From the NCBI GenBank assembly GCA_029168955.1, contig JAPDOI010000296.1, forward strand, positions 496,001 through 560,000: DNA of 64,000 bases, written 5' to 3'. The notes beneath the pieces were generated by a model, which had not been told where the DNA came from, made no database searches, and saw only the letters and a list, made by a program, of their open reading frames with translations. A program made the position numbers and the translations under genes. Source of the DNA: Aplectana chamaeleonis. Taxonomy: Eukaryota; Nematoda; Chromadorea; Rhabditida; Cosmocercidae. Numbering within the stretch: position 1 is the stretch's first letter; every line of letters begins with the position of its first letter. Of the stretch, positions 23,270 to 34,391 are shown piece after piece.

Positions 23270-24020
23270 TTTATATACCTCGACCGGCTCAAAATGAGGG
23301 AGCTAGGCTCACTGGTAATTAGATGTGCAATTTTTGGTGGACTACGCTATAATGGTTACAGCCCGTGCTGTGTAATAAAATGCGGATGTTTGAAGGGGGA
23401 AGGGGGGGGGGAGTTTGATCCCACCCGAAGTTAATAGTTATGCAAAGTAACGATCACGAGAGATAAGGATATTTGAGTCAAGCGGGGTTGATTTACCTTT
23501 CGTATACACTTTTACCGTCTAGGATGGAGGTTGAACACTGCTACAGTATATGGACTCACACTTTCTCAAGTGTGCTTCGCCGAAAGTCGACAATTTTGAA
23601 AACTACGAGTTATGTGAGTAGGATATTAGAGTCAAGCGTGGTTGTTTTACCCTACATACAAAATTTCACCGTCTGAGCTACACGCTGAAGCGCGCAATAC
23701 TGTACTCGTCAACGAAGAAAGAAAAGTGCGATTCTTCGAAAAGAAAAGGTTTCTGAAAGGTTGTAAGTGAAGTAGTGAATGAGTTATCTGGAATGGTCCG
23801 GGCTTCAGGAAACTAGACTTTATACACTACCATTCCGCAAACCTGAAGAGTGCCTCTGAAGAACATTAACCTGTTGTGGGTTTTTCTCTAAAATGCACTG
23901 TGGGCCACATCTAACGAAGTACTGAGGAAACGCGATTATGGACGCAGAACCCACACCAGGAAAAATTTCATGAAGGGCACACTCCAGAGGTGCCGTAGGC
24001 TTCAAACCTGAAGTTACTGC
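23270..24020. other. Region without recognised gene
   Basis: Contains two related stretches, GAGTCAAGCGGGGTTGATTT at 23475 and GAGTCAAGCGTGGTTGTTTT at 23631, each followed by a TACCTTTCGTATAC/TACCCTACATAC type motif and CACCGTCT. No exon supported. Confidence 0.35.
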
Positions 24021-24039
24021 AGTTTTAAAACCCTAATTT

Positions 24040-24860
24040 AGATTCGTGAACTTAAATGTTTTTTTGTCATTTTCTTCTATCAGTGTAGCGGTATTCGGCG
24101 TTCATTTGAGACGCTGAAACTCAGAATAGCGTAAATCAACCACGTTGCATTCAAATATACTAATCTCGTGACTCCTACAGAAAAGCGTTTTTTTTTGCAA
24201 AAAAAACGTTTTGGGGTGTTTTTAGCGCTCAAAAAGCGCCGCATCGCCGTAACTCACTTCAAAATCGACGAAATGAGTTTTTCAGGAAGTTTTCGTGTTT
24301 CTCTCAATGAGGCCAATGCAACGGTACGTGTAAAAAGTCTTTTCAACTTGACATTTTGCTGAAGAACGGTTATTTTCTCCTATAATTGCAATCGACCACA
24401 GGTCAAAACATGTTGTATTTCGGCAATTATGACCGTCTGATCATTTCCTAATGAGGGATTTTGTGGCGCAAATATGCGATTTTCGATAAAATTTTGCAGT
24501 TGAATCTATTATTTTGTAACACTGTCTCATAGGACTCTATAAAAGTAATTCATAAATGACTTTGAATTGAAATCGGACCGTTTTGAAGCAAGTTGTGGCG
24601 ATGCGGCGCTTTGTGAGCGCAAAAATTGCCGCAAAACGCTTTCTTTGCAAACAACATGCGCGGTACTGCAGTTTTCGAAATTTCCGACTTTCGGCGGGAC
24701 AACTCCTGAGAAAGGTGTTAGCCTTCATATTGTAGCGGTGCTCGGCCTCAATCTTCAACGAGGAAAGTTTTTCTACAGGGTAAATCGACCACGCTTAACT
24801 CAAATATCAACTCTACTGACTCATAGAAATCTTTCGGAGAAATCATTCAGCATTTAGTAG
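24040..24860. repeat. Repeated module in direct and inverted copies
   Basis: 24083-24175 and 24734-24825 are direct copies (TAGCGGTATTCGGC against TAGCGGTGCTCGGC, both ending near a TGACTC motif). 24180-24290 and 24560-24650 are inverted around GCGCCGCATCGCC. Probably remains of one or two foldback elements. Confidence 0.5.
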
Positions 24861-24951
24861 ACAAATTGCTCTAGACACTTCACATTGAGGATTCATATGT
24901 CTTGTCTACCATTTTGGGAACGCCTTCACTATGACTCCACCTTAAAGGCAC

Positions 24952-25433
24952 TGTTCGCTATAAACTTCATCCTCGAATTTTTCATGACAAACGCTTCTCG
25001 TGGCTTTCAGAAGCAGAAAAGCGTAAAAAAACGGGACGAAAAGGTACCCAGAAGCCGCAAAACGGCTCAGAAAAGTGGGCGAACCCCGCCGCAGTGGGCA
25101 AGTCCCACCCCTTTCCTCCACTCGACGTGAAAAAAGGAACACTCGAAATCGTTAGCTGAGCGATGGTTTCCGATAGAACACCCCGTTCTTCCCTTCATTC
25201 TCAGCTTCTCTTTTTACTGAGGTCAGCTTGCATATATTGGGTGCAAAAGACCGAAGTTACAAGCCTCGGATAACTCGTCCACCATTTTCCCTAGCTCAGT
25301 TTTCGAGGGACCACAATTCCACTCCCAGAAGGTCTTGTACAATTCCAAAAGCATCATTGGAATCAGAATGGGACCGGTTTCAAGATAGGCAAAAAAACAG
25401 AAAAGCGATTTTTATCGCGAACAGTGCTTTTAA
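24952..25433. mobile_element. TTAA MITE, family B
   Basis: Left end TTAAAGGCACTGTTCGCTAT, right end ATCGCGAACAGTGCTTTTAA. The interior matches the reversed element at 30470-30963 (AAACGCTTCTCGTGGC-type sequence). Confidence 0.8.
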
Positions 25434-25739
25434 TCTTTCTAATTGAACACCGTCACTCGCGATTCAGTTCAAATAGTGTTTCAGTTAAATCGCAATGCAT
25501 AGCGGAATTCCATGCGAAAAACTGCTCCCGGAGGTTTTCACTCACATGCACATTTCTCGAATGGGTTTTCCTCCGAAGGTCAGACATCTCCGGAGCCTAT
25601 CATCCCCTCTGGAGCACAAACCCCTTGTGGGGCCCTATCCCGCGACGAACCCTGTATGGCGCTGATTGATATTTGAGATCTGATAATGTATTGATTTTTG
25701 ACGTGGTAGTGTTTTTCTTTTTAATGGTTTAACGAAATG

Positions 25740-25850
25740 CAAAATTAACGTGTTAACGCATTAACGGGTTAACGCGGTTTTTTTCGCGAAAATTAACGAT
25801 TAACGCTCAACGAAAAAAATAATTTTCATTAACGCACACATCTGTGCGAC
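25740..25850. mobile_element. GTTAACG-repeat MITE, partial
   Basis: GTGTTAACGCATTAACGGG and AACGATTAACGCTCAACG units match the copy at 13549; the right end is CGCACACATCTGTGCG. Confidence 0.5.
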
Positions 25851-26024
25851 ACCCTCCACTCGTGACGGAGCATTGCGCCTCCCCCCCCCCTAACAATGGC
25901 CGCGTTGGATTCCAGGCAGGCCCCGCCCACTTTGCATGAGACAAATGCTCGTCAAAACTGCCATTGCTCAAATAGCAAAAATAGGCTTTAGGGGCCTTCT
26001 AGTGTCATCTGCATTCTTCTGATG

Positions 26025-26230
26025 GGGAGCGTGAGAAATAGAAAAAATTTCCCCTTGGAAAAAGTGGCGGCAAAGGACCGTTTTTTAGATGGCTTTTTTA
26101 GCCTTGGTTTTGATTTCTAGAGGGCGACAGTCGAACAGAAGGTGCATCTACTGACTTGTCATCGAAAACTACGGTAGCTGGATTTTCATAAAAAGAATTC
26201 GTGATTTTCCACCTCATTATGCACCCCTTT
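26025..26230. repeat. Direct repeat, copy 1
   Basis: GAGAAATAGAAAAAATTTCC through CATCGAAAACTACGGTAGCT is repeated at 26523-26735 at moderate identity, including GTGCATCTACTGA. Confidence 0.6.
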
Positions 26231-26522
26231 GTTTCGAGCCCAATTTAAAGAAAAATCTTTCTTTCCACGTCGGCTTGATTCTTCCCCAAATCATCTCAGA
26301 ATCACTTCTTACGGTTCCTTACACAGTTTCAGCTTGCCCAGACCCGTATGTCAACCGAGCCCTGGTAACGTAAAATCTTGCTAAAATTTCAAATGCCCAA
26401 ATAGGGAAAAACTGGTTTTTTGAGGCATTCCAGTGTGATGATACACATTGCTCCTAAGGGCCGTAGCTCAGTGGTTTGAAATGTAAAATAGACCCAGTAA
26501 TAAAGTAGAAAAAAGTAAAGCC

Positions 26523-26735
26523 GCTCATGTAGCGTGAAAAATAGAAAAAAATCCCGTTGGTAAAAGTGGTGTGGGAAAGCCGTTTTTTTTTCAAATCGCG
26601 TTTTCAGCCTTCGCTTTCACTTTTAGAAGACAGCAATTGGGCAGCATGTGCATCTACTGAGCAGGCATCGAAAACTACATTAGCTGCACTCTTGAAAATT
26701 TTTTCTAAAATTTTTCGCCTCACGATGTTTTCACT
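26523..26735. repeat. Direct repeat, copy 2
   Basis: About 200 bp matching 26025-26230, separated from it by about 290 bp. The shared core is GTGCATCTACTGA...CATCGAAAACTAC. Confidence 0.6.
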
Positions 26736-26991
26736 TCACCGCAAGTTGAGGTTAAAAATCTCGAAAAAAAATTGTTGAAAAAATCCAGGCAATGCAGTTT
26801 TTGATAACCGATCAGCAGATGCACGATTTGATCAATTTCCGCTTACTGGAAGTGAAACCAAGGCTGAAAGTCGATCTGGAAAAAAATGGCCTCCTAACGC
26901 TCCTTTTTACAACAGTAATTTTCCCATTTCTCCCTTTACAGGAGCGGCTTTGTCTTTTTCAGTTCCATTTTCGGTCCATTTTACTGAACAG

Positions 26992-27464
26992 TTAAAGGCA
27001 GTGTCCACGATAAAAACCATGTCTGATTTTTTGGTGTTGATCGGCAGCTGCGGGGCCTAGCGGATCCCCAAAGTTGAAAAAACTGAGAAAAATTATCTCG
27101 GAACGGTCTTCTACGGCCCCAAAGTTGGACAGCCATCAGCTTGTCACCCACAGATGCACTTTCCACGCCCACCGACGTAAACAAATGAATGCTCGAGATT
27201 GTTAGATGAGCGATGGTTTCCAATCAATAGCCCCGTTCTTCCCTTCTTTCTCAACTTCTCTCTCTACTCAGGTCGGAAGACGGAAGTTACAAGCCTCGGA
27301 CAACTCGTCCACCATGTTTCCTTAGCTCAATATTTGAGGGACCATAACTCCGTTCCCTAAAGGTCTTGTGAGATTTCAGAGATATCATTGGAATCAGCAT
27401 GGGGCCGTTTTCAAGATAGGCGAAAAAACAGAAAAACGATTCCTATCGTGAGCACTGCCTTTAA
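26992..27464. mobile_element. TTAA MITE, family B
   Basis: Left end TTAAAGGCAGTGTCCACGAT, right end ATCGTGAGCACTGCCTTTAA. The right half (GGACAACTCGTCCACCAT and following) is shared with 37525-37996 and 47814-48308. Confidence 0.8.
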
Positions 27465-27809
27465 GCTACAGCCCATTAGAGCAATGTAGATGACACTAGA
27501 GGGCCCCAAAAACGGCTTTTTTTGCTAATTGGAGTTTTGCAATTTTGACGAGCATTTATAGGTGGCCAGTGCTTGAGTTCACAAACAGGTCTGAATAACT
27601 CGTGGTTATGTAAGAAATATTCTGTGGTGAAGCTGAATTGAAAACAAGGAGGATTGGATTGAAACAACCTGGCTATGGGACCCCCACAAATGCTGAAGTT
27701 AGGTGGCGACCGCCCACTTTGGAAAATTTTCAACATTGCTTGACGCTGCTAGTGGCTCAGTTTCGGTTCACTTACGAAGTAATCTAACAGACAGTGACAT
27801 TCTCTGACT

Positions 27810-27955
27810 CAAAACAGTCGACTATCGAGTTCGATCGACTATTAAAGTCTTTCGAATAATTGAGTCTTCCATTAACTCGAAATTCCAAAATTTCGAATAA
27901 TCGAGTTTTCGTGTAACTCGGTTTTGAAAATTTTGAAAAATCGAGTTTTTGACTA
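27810..27955. repeat. TCGA-rich tract
   Basis: Repeated TCGAATAATCGAG and TTTTCGACTAA-like units, next to a TTAA element. Confidence 0.5.
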
Positions 27956-28436
27956 AAGGCATAGTCCAAGCTCAGGGACGAAGTCTGGGATTTCCACATA
28001 ATTGTGAAGTAGACCCACCCCATATAGCACCTGCCAAGTGCGAGCTCGCAATTCCTATGAATAAGCGAGATATAGGAGGAAGCCACCCTGGGGCGCCCAC
28101 ACCCGGAAGCCACTTTGGCACGCCCCTCTCACGATCTTTCTAGATCAACAGTAGCGAGATGAGCGATGGTTTCCGATCAATAGCCCCGTTCTTCTCTTCA
28201 TTCTCAGCCTATCCCTTTGTTCACGTCGGCTCGCATACATTGTTTGCAAATGACGGAAGTTATAAGCCTCGGACAACTCGTCCACCATGCTTCCGCAGCT
28301 CAATTTTTGAGAAGCCATAACTCCGTTCCCAGGGGGTCATGCACGATTTCAGAGACAGAATTGGAATCAGCGTGGGACCGTTTTCAAGATAGGCAGAAAG
28401 ACGGAAAAACGATTCTGAGGTTGGACTGTGCCTTAA
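27954..28436. mobile_element. TTAA MITE, chimeric family A ends with B-like interior
   Basis: Left end TAAAGGCATAGTCCAAGC and right end GGTTGGACTGTGCCTTAA are family A. The interior at 28160-28400 (GAGCGATGGTTTCCGATCAA, GGACAACTCGTCCACCAT) is shared with family B elements. The right TTAA is shared with the next element. Confidence 0.65.
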
Positions 28437-28921
28437 AGGCGCAGGACACCCACAAATTAGTTTTCAGATTTCATGCTTATCTTAGAGAGAGTCACACGCT
28501 GATCACAGTGGTATTCTTGAAAACGTCCAAGACCCCATTTGAACAGAGTTATGGCTCTTCAAATATGCCAAGATTTTGAGGGTGGAAATTGGTGGACGAG
28601 TTGTCTCAGGCTTGTATTTCTCTTCATTCGCAGTCGTTGCGTGAGAGAAAGCCAGGATAAGGGGACAGTCCGGTAATGGACTGAAGAACGACGACTTGTT
28701 GGAAGTCGTCCACCCATCGAGCCGCTATCGAGTTCGAAAATCTGTTAGGGGGTCGGGCCTGTGGTGGTGAGCGAAGGGGGTCGGGTCTGTGGTGGTCGCT
28801 TATATCTCGCTTATTTGGAGGAATTGAGATCTGGCATCTGGCACCTACTATACAGGAGTGCTCTTCTACACAATTACATGAAAATCTCAGAATTCACATC
28901 TGAGGGTGTACTGTGCCTTAA
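28433..28921. mobile_element. TTAA MITE, family A (inverted orientation)
   Basis: Ends TTAAAGGCGCAGGACACCC and GGGTGTACTGTGCCTTAA. It matches the insert at 40622-41114 in reverse orientation (AATAAGCGAGATATAAGCGA motif). Confidence 0.75.
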
Positions 28922-29280
28922 GTCGGTTCTTTGAAATTTCGAATAATCGAGTGGTCGAATGACTCGATGTCGACTGTTTCAGCCGATACCAAGACTCTAT
29001 GATTCGACTCGACATAAGTATACCGTCCACTATACTTATGTCGAGTCGAGTCATCGAGTCTTGGTATCGACTGAAACAGTCGACATCGAGTCATCCGACT
29101 CCTCGATTATTCGAAATTTCGAAAAATCGAGTTAGTCGAAAACTCGATTATTCGAAATTTCGAAAAATCGAGTTGTTCGAAAACTCGATTATTCGAAAAG
29201 TTGGAATTTCGAGTTAGTCAAAGACTCGGTTATTCGATGGACCCGAACAGACGAATAAACTCGATGGTCGACTGTTTCGA
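28922..29280. repeat. TCGA-rich tract with a large palindrome
   Basis: The palindrome centre is near 29027: ACTCGACATAAGTATA on the left meets TATACTTATGTCGAGT on the right, and the arms extend about 80-100 bp each way. Multiple ACTCGATTATTCGAAATTTC units follow. Confidence 0.7.
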
Positions 29281-29604
29281 GTCAAAGAAATTAATCGTCA
29301 CTTATTTGGCCGGATATACTCTGGTGAAAGCTGGGGACAATCCTCGACGCAAACTCATTCCATCCCCAACGACAGCTGGGATCGCTCTTCTGAAATGGGC
29401 GGGGCTGGTCCCTCCTAAGGAGAACACTGAGAGAGACAGGGTTGAGTTAGCGGGGCTTTGGTTTGCTGTAATAGTAGGGCAAAAAGAAATTTTACAGGTC
29501 ATTGGTTGACTCTGTGAGACCGATCGTAGAGTGCAAGCTAGTTTTTTTTTCTAAAATCATCTTTAGTGTTCCCGGGTTCGCAGAGGGGACTCCAGGCACA
29601 TCGC

Positions 29605-29840
29605 TTAAAGGCAGCGTTCACGATGAGAAAGTTGGCGATTTTTTTGCAGAGAACTAACGGTGCATTGTATGGTGATCCGTTTGAGAAGAAAAAACGCGAA
29701 AAGCCCGTCTAGAAGCTCCCAAACGCGGCGCCCCTGAAGTCCGGAGACCGTTCGTTATCACATTGAAAGACTTCATTCCTTCACGCCGGTCAATCTTCAC
29801 AATCTGAGAAATGGGACAACAGATCCTGCTTTGGCGGTAA
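29605..29840. mobile_element. TTAA MITE, family B, left part
   Basis: Starts TTAAAGGCAGCGTTCACGAT. The next stretch matches the left parts at 2616 and 37525. No right end found. Confidence 0.5.
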
Positions 29841-29889
29841 AAAGTGCTTTCTCGCCTCGTTTTCCAATTCCTTATGATGTAGGCCCTCG

Positions 29890-30052
29890 ACCTATAGTTA
29901 GGTCCGTGGCCTGTGTCCTCAAGGAAAAACTTTTAAATTCAAACCGCGACTGGCGCGGCGGTTTAATTCTTAGAGATTGAGATTCAAACCGCCACTGCAC
30001 GCATTTTCTTGAGGAAACAGGCCGCGGATCTAACCATATCATGATCTGTCTG
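29890..30052. mobile_element. Foldback MITE (GGTCCGTGGCCTGT ends)
   Basis: Left GTTAGGTCCGTGGCCTGTGT and right AGGCCGCGGATCTAACC are inverted, with inner AAATTCAAACCGC arms. Half copies lie at 37445-37525 and 40330-40485. Confidence 0.65.
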
Positions 30053-30469
30053 AACAACCATGATTTTCCGTGAACACAGTCTTTAACTGGGATCATCCTT
30101 GTTGGGGTCCTCACAGGAAGAGTGATCTCACCGCCACGGCGTACGGTTGCGGTACCCCTACTGCGAACCGTGGAAGAGTTGGGCCCGCAGTAGGGAATCT
30201 TCCCCTCCCCCAATCGAAAGGAGATCACTTAGGCGACAAAATTATCCTCCAGCATCTGGTGCATCTCCTGGGAAGTGATAAGTGACTCTAGGCCACCTCC
30301 CAAGTCCGTCTCAGAAGAGCCGACCGAGGCACACTGGAGCCTTATCTACCAGTAACTCTGTTAATACCTTGGCCTAAACATGTGGATAATACTGATGTCT
30401 GGGGCCGCTGCCCCGCGTTTACTAGGACACCACCTGCGAAGGAAGGTCAATGCCGCTTCCAAGTCTCTC

Positions 30470-30963
30470 TTAAAGGCAGTGTTCGCGATAAGAATCTCAT
30501 ACCTGTTTTTTGCCCACCTTGATAGCGGTCTCATTCTGATTCCAATGTTGTCTCTGGAATCGTACAAGACCTTCTGGGAACGGAGTTATGGTCTCTCAAA
30601 AATTGAGCTAGGGAAGCATGGTGGACGAGTTGTCCGAGGCTTGTAACTTTCGTCTTTTGCAGCCAATGTATGCGAGCTTACCTGTGTAAAGAGAGAAGTT
30701 GAGAGTGAAGGGAAGAACGGGGCTTTTGATCGGAAACCATCGCTCATCTCACCATCTCGAGTGTTCCATTGTTCACGTCGAAGGGTGGAAAGGGGTCGGA
30801 CTTGCCCAAAGCGGCGGGGTTCGCCCACTTCTCTAAGCCGTTTTGCGGCTCCTAGGTAGCTTTTCGCCCCGCTTTTTCGACGCTGTTCTGCTTCTGAGAG
30901 CCGCGAGAAGCGTTTGTCATGGAAAATTCGAGGCTGAAGTTTATCGTGAACAGTGCCTTTAAA
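30470..30963. mobile_element. TTAA MITE, family B
   Basis: Ends TTAAAGGCAGTGTTCGCGAT and ATCGTGAACAGTGCCTTTAA. It abuts the next element with a shared TTTAAA. Confidence 0.8.
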
Positions 30964-31416
30964 GGCAGAGTCCACGATAAATTTCACTTCCGATATCTTC
31001 ACGGTTTACGGAAGGTCTGGTGCCCTATATAGCAAGGCATGCTTAAAAAGGACATGAAAGACGCGTTTTTGAGCAAAAATAGGCCCTCTCTTGTTTACGT
31101 TGATTTTTGAGCGTGGAGGAATTGACCGCTACAAGGATGATACCTATCAGTTCAATGAAGCGATCAGCTCACTTATGAGCACTTCCTTCTCTTGATCATT
31201 CCTGTAATCTGAGTCTTCATCTGTTCATTCCAAGGGGACTGATCTGGGGCACCAGGCGTGTCTGGGGCACCAAAACGCTTGTTCGCAGCCACTATTTTGT
31301 CACTCCTGGCTCGTTTTCTACCGTTCTTTCGACACTGGTGACCTAGGATCCTTCTCGCCTATCATTTCACTGTGGAAAGTCAACGAGAATGATCAACGTG
31401 AACGCTGCCTTTAAAG
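30959..31416. mobile_element. TTAA MITE, family B (reverse of 10805-11259)
   Basis: Ends TTTAAAGGCAGAGTCCACGA and CAACGTGAACGCTGCCTTTAA. Interior CATGCTTAAAAAGGAC and GGGGCACCAAAACGCTTG match 10805-11259 in reverse. Part of it lies within the left arm of the large inverted duplication. Confidence 0.8.
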
Positions 31417-32403
31417 ATGAGGGGCTAGAGGATTCGTCACGGCATGTGTTTAGTTTCTCCGGGCGTGGCCGAGTCTGTCGGGTTGGGGTCCCCTGCGTTC
31501 ACCAGAAATAGTGAACCAAAACTGAGGCTTAGATTCCTCTCTCCAACAATGGAACTTTGTTTTGGTCGATGAAAATTACCAATCGACGTTAAAAATAATG
31601 TTGGTTCTAACCGTCCAACTGTGTAAGATGACGCTTTTCATTGCTAGATATACTTTCATTCAAAGACTTGAAGCAGTAAAAGTGGTTCGGTTAGAACAGT
31701 CGAGATAAGCTGTTTCAGAAACTCAATGGTTGAAATTTGGAAAACTTGAGTTAGTCTAGAATTTTGCCATTCGATTATTCGAAAAATCGAGTCAATTCGA
31801 CTACTCGATTACTCGAGATTTTGAAAAATCGACTCAGTCGAAAACTCGATTATTCGAAATTTTGAAAAAATCGACTTACTCACATTCAAGGGTCCTTCGT
31901 TACCGATTGGGCAGATCATGAATTCCCGACGCGTAGAACTCTGGCTGTTTCGATTCAAAGTATTCTTCTAAGGCCATTTTGGCTTGGTCATAGTTACTGA
32001 ACTGCTTCCCATTCTGAAAGTGCTGCATTCAGCGGAACAGATGGTATTCGGAAGGGGTAAGGTCTGGGCTATATGGAGGGCGAGGAAGAACTTCCCGGCC
32101 CAGGTCCAGCAGTTTCTGTCGCATTATCCGAGATACGTGTGGCCGAGCATTGTCGTGAAGAAGGCGAGCAGTGTTCATCCCAGGGTGATTAATGCGTATC
32201 GCGTCGGCCAAACGTACCAGCTATAAGCAGTAGACCTCGGCGGTCATTGTGGTGTTCTGTAGAAGCAGCTTCTAGTGAATTGATCCGCGAATGTCCCACC
32301 AAACGTAAAGCATCAGCTTCCGCTGGTGCTTTAAGCAGCACTTTTCGTCTCCTGTGACAAAGTCTTCGAGCCAATCAAAAAATGCGCTCTGTAGAGAGCA
32401 GTT
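31175..32403. repeat. Left arm of large inverted duplication
   Basis: Reverse complement of 34388-35773. The arm contains the end of a family B element, about 480 bp of flank with a TCGA tract (31417-31890), and the C-terminal half of a mariner transposase. It is shorter than the right arm, largely because about 100 bp of the mariner frame is missing here. Confidence 0.85.
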
Positions 32404-32817
32404 CAGTGCATGTCTCCACACTGCGAACTTGTGGCTCATGCTCAAAGATGGGGGGACCCAAATGTTGAGCTCGGAAACCTTTAAAATTGCAGGCAAGTGA
32501 TGAACGACAGTTGATTGAGCGCAGCCAAGTCTGCTGCTCATCTCCCGTGTGGGTTGGCTCGGATCGCCTTCCACCTTCTCGCGCAGCTGGTCGTTGTTGA
32601 GCTGCAATGGCCTTGCTGATCGCTCCTTGTTTTCGACCTCGTACTGCCCAACTCTGAACTTGCTGAACCAATCGTGTACTGTAGTTTTGGAAACAACACC
32701 CTCGCTGGACGACTGCGCCATGCGGCGATAGGAATCCATAGGTTTCATCCCAGATTGGTAGTCGTAAAGAAGGCAGGTGCGAATTTGGTCACGTGACGGC
32801 ATTGGAAAACTTGACAT
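31900..32817 (-). pseudogene. Mariner transposase pseudogene (nearly full length)
   Basis: Reading from ATG at 32817, the frame gives MSSFPMPSRDQIRTCLLYDY, a paired-HTH mariner N-terminus (CLLYDY, KTTVHDWFSKF, then DNDQLRE-like and STVVHHL), then WVPPSLS. The catalytic part has VTGDEK (first Asp), HDNARPHVS (second Asp) and [14 protein letters not shown] (third Asp), ending GIHDLPNR and TAA at 31902-31900. It stays in one frame but has three in-frame stops: TAG after RGSIH (32274-32272), TAG after VYCL (about 32222), and TGA after HLFR (32031-32029). About 30 residues are missing after the first Asp, where the sibling copy retains them. About 305 codons against the usual 340-350. Enzymatically dead. 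Confidence 0.92.
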
Positions 32818-34239
32818 GTCGACGATTGTGTCGAAAGAATGGACAAGCTCGTCCGTTTTCAGTAGAAATTTTTCTCATTTCGAAGGTAGCTCAAAAACTC
32901 TCGAAATGCTCTTAAAACCCTGGAAACTTCTACGTCAACCTAATACTACCGGGTGGGACTGTACCATTTGTGACTCTCGCTCCGCTGGTTTTCTTTACCA
33001 GGAATGTACCCTTGCAGAGCATCAACAGGGGGACCACAATAGGCTCCTCTCGCTCGTAGGAAATCTTCTTTTTTTGGTTCCTCGTATCGGTTGTATTGCT
33101 CTATTCTAGAATAGGTGGCAGCTACACGATGTATTTGAAGGTCTAAAGAAGTTGTCATCGAAAGCTACCCTCATATAAATTGGCTTCGAAGTCTTATCAT
33201 TACTACATCGGAAGATAGAAAACGATCAGCTTGTAATAATACGAACTGTAATGTGTTGTTACCCCGACGTGTTGAACTGGTCGCAGAAGGATGGCTTCTG
33301 TCAATGCATAACCAGTGTCATTCCTTTTCGGGAAACCGTCTTGCAACATTGAACCACATGAACCACATAAACGAACCTTGCAACGAATCTGGGAAAGCCA
33401 CCGAATCTGATTTTTCTGGAAAGCTTTCGTAATTTAAGGGCTTCAACAAGTGCAGTCAAATTAGTAGACTCGAATTCCTGAGAGAATATAAGGTTCTCTC
33501 TCGTGGGTCAATATTTACTTGAGCTTTCTTATTAACACATTGAAGGCACAGTGCACCATCAGACACGAATTCTAGGATTTTCATGGGAGTGTGCAGCAGA
33601 GCCCTCCTGTAATACTCATGCTAAGTGCGAGATCAAAATCAAATCTTCGAATGACTTTGATGTTTGAGAGGACCATGGGCCAAGCTTGAGGAACGGTATA
33701 AAGCTCTGGGGATCCAAACGGTTCATTCTTGTTTGAACACGATGATAAGTCTGAACACTATGATAAGTATCACCACGTAGCTTGATATGATTGTTATCAA
33801 CAGGTGATCACGTTGTGACGCGTTTCTCACGTGCACAGCCGGTATAAGAGGCGCTTCTCCTCACTCGAGTCCTTTTCAACGTTTGGGTCCCCCCTCTTTG
33901 AGCGTGAGCGACGATTTCGCCGAGTGGAGACATGCACGTAAAGGTAGGGTTCTCAATGAAATCGGTTGTTGTGCTATACCCATGGAATGGTAGATCTGGC
34001 CATCGCAAAAGTGAAAATAAGTAAAAAATTGGAGAAAAAACGCTCTGGAGCAAGTTATGGCTTGGTGTCCTCCCGCCCCCAATTATCGAGATTTGGGTAA
34101 AATCCTGTTTTGTCAAGTTTTATTCTGCTTTCAAACTAATTTCTGAACTAATCTGGAGGCCACTGATTGCTTCAACAGCAAAATTAATATCGGATAAGCG
34201 AGCATTAATGAAAATCGCGATAATTAGGGGACCGGCCGA
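32818..34239. other. Spacer between inverted arms
   Basis: Holds the mariner 5' end, a family A fragment at 33541-33660 (GAAGGCACAGTGCACCATCA), and unique sequence. Open frames at 33808-34116 have no recognisable product. No gene supported. Confidence 0.4.
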
Positions 34240-34389
34240 CACCGGTAATTAGCCGTTATACTTTGTTTTTGAGCGTTTTCCCCGCGAATTTCCGGGTTTT
34301 TTCACGTATTTTTACTTTTGCGATGGCCAAATCTACATTCTTATAAAGAGAGCTCAAAAGTTGTTTTTATCGCGAACCCTGCCTTTAAC
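34240..34389. mobile_element. Right end of a TTAA MITE
   Basis: AATTAGCCGTTATACTTTGT through ATCGCGAACCCTGCCTTTAA. The same end is found at 62686-62829. It abuts the truncated start of the second mariner copy exactly at its TTAA. Confidence 0.65.
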
Positions 34390-34391
34390 TG

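Noticed and set aside
26459..26490. tRNA gene suggested by GGCCGTAGCTCAGTGGTTTG
   Set aside because: Only the A-box/D-arm half is present. No T-arm with GGTTCRANNCC follows within 80 bases.
29872..30285. Coding-like frames on both strands
   Set aside because: They overlap a foldback element and mirror each other; no splice sites or family support.
31455..31500. tRNA-Ser/Leu-like start (GCGTGGCCGAGTCTGTCGGG)
   Set aside because: No B box follows and no clover-leaf can be drawn. The sequence also occurs in the inverted arm at 35440-35500.
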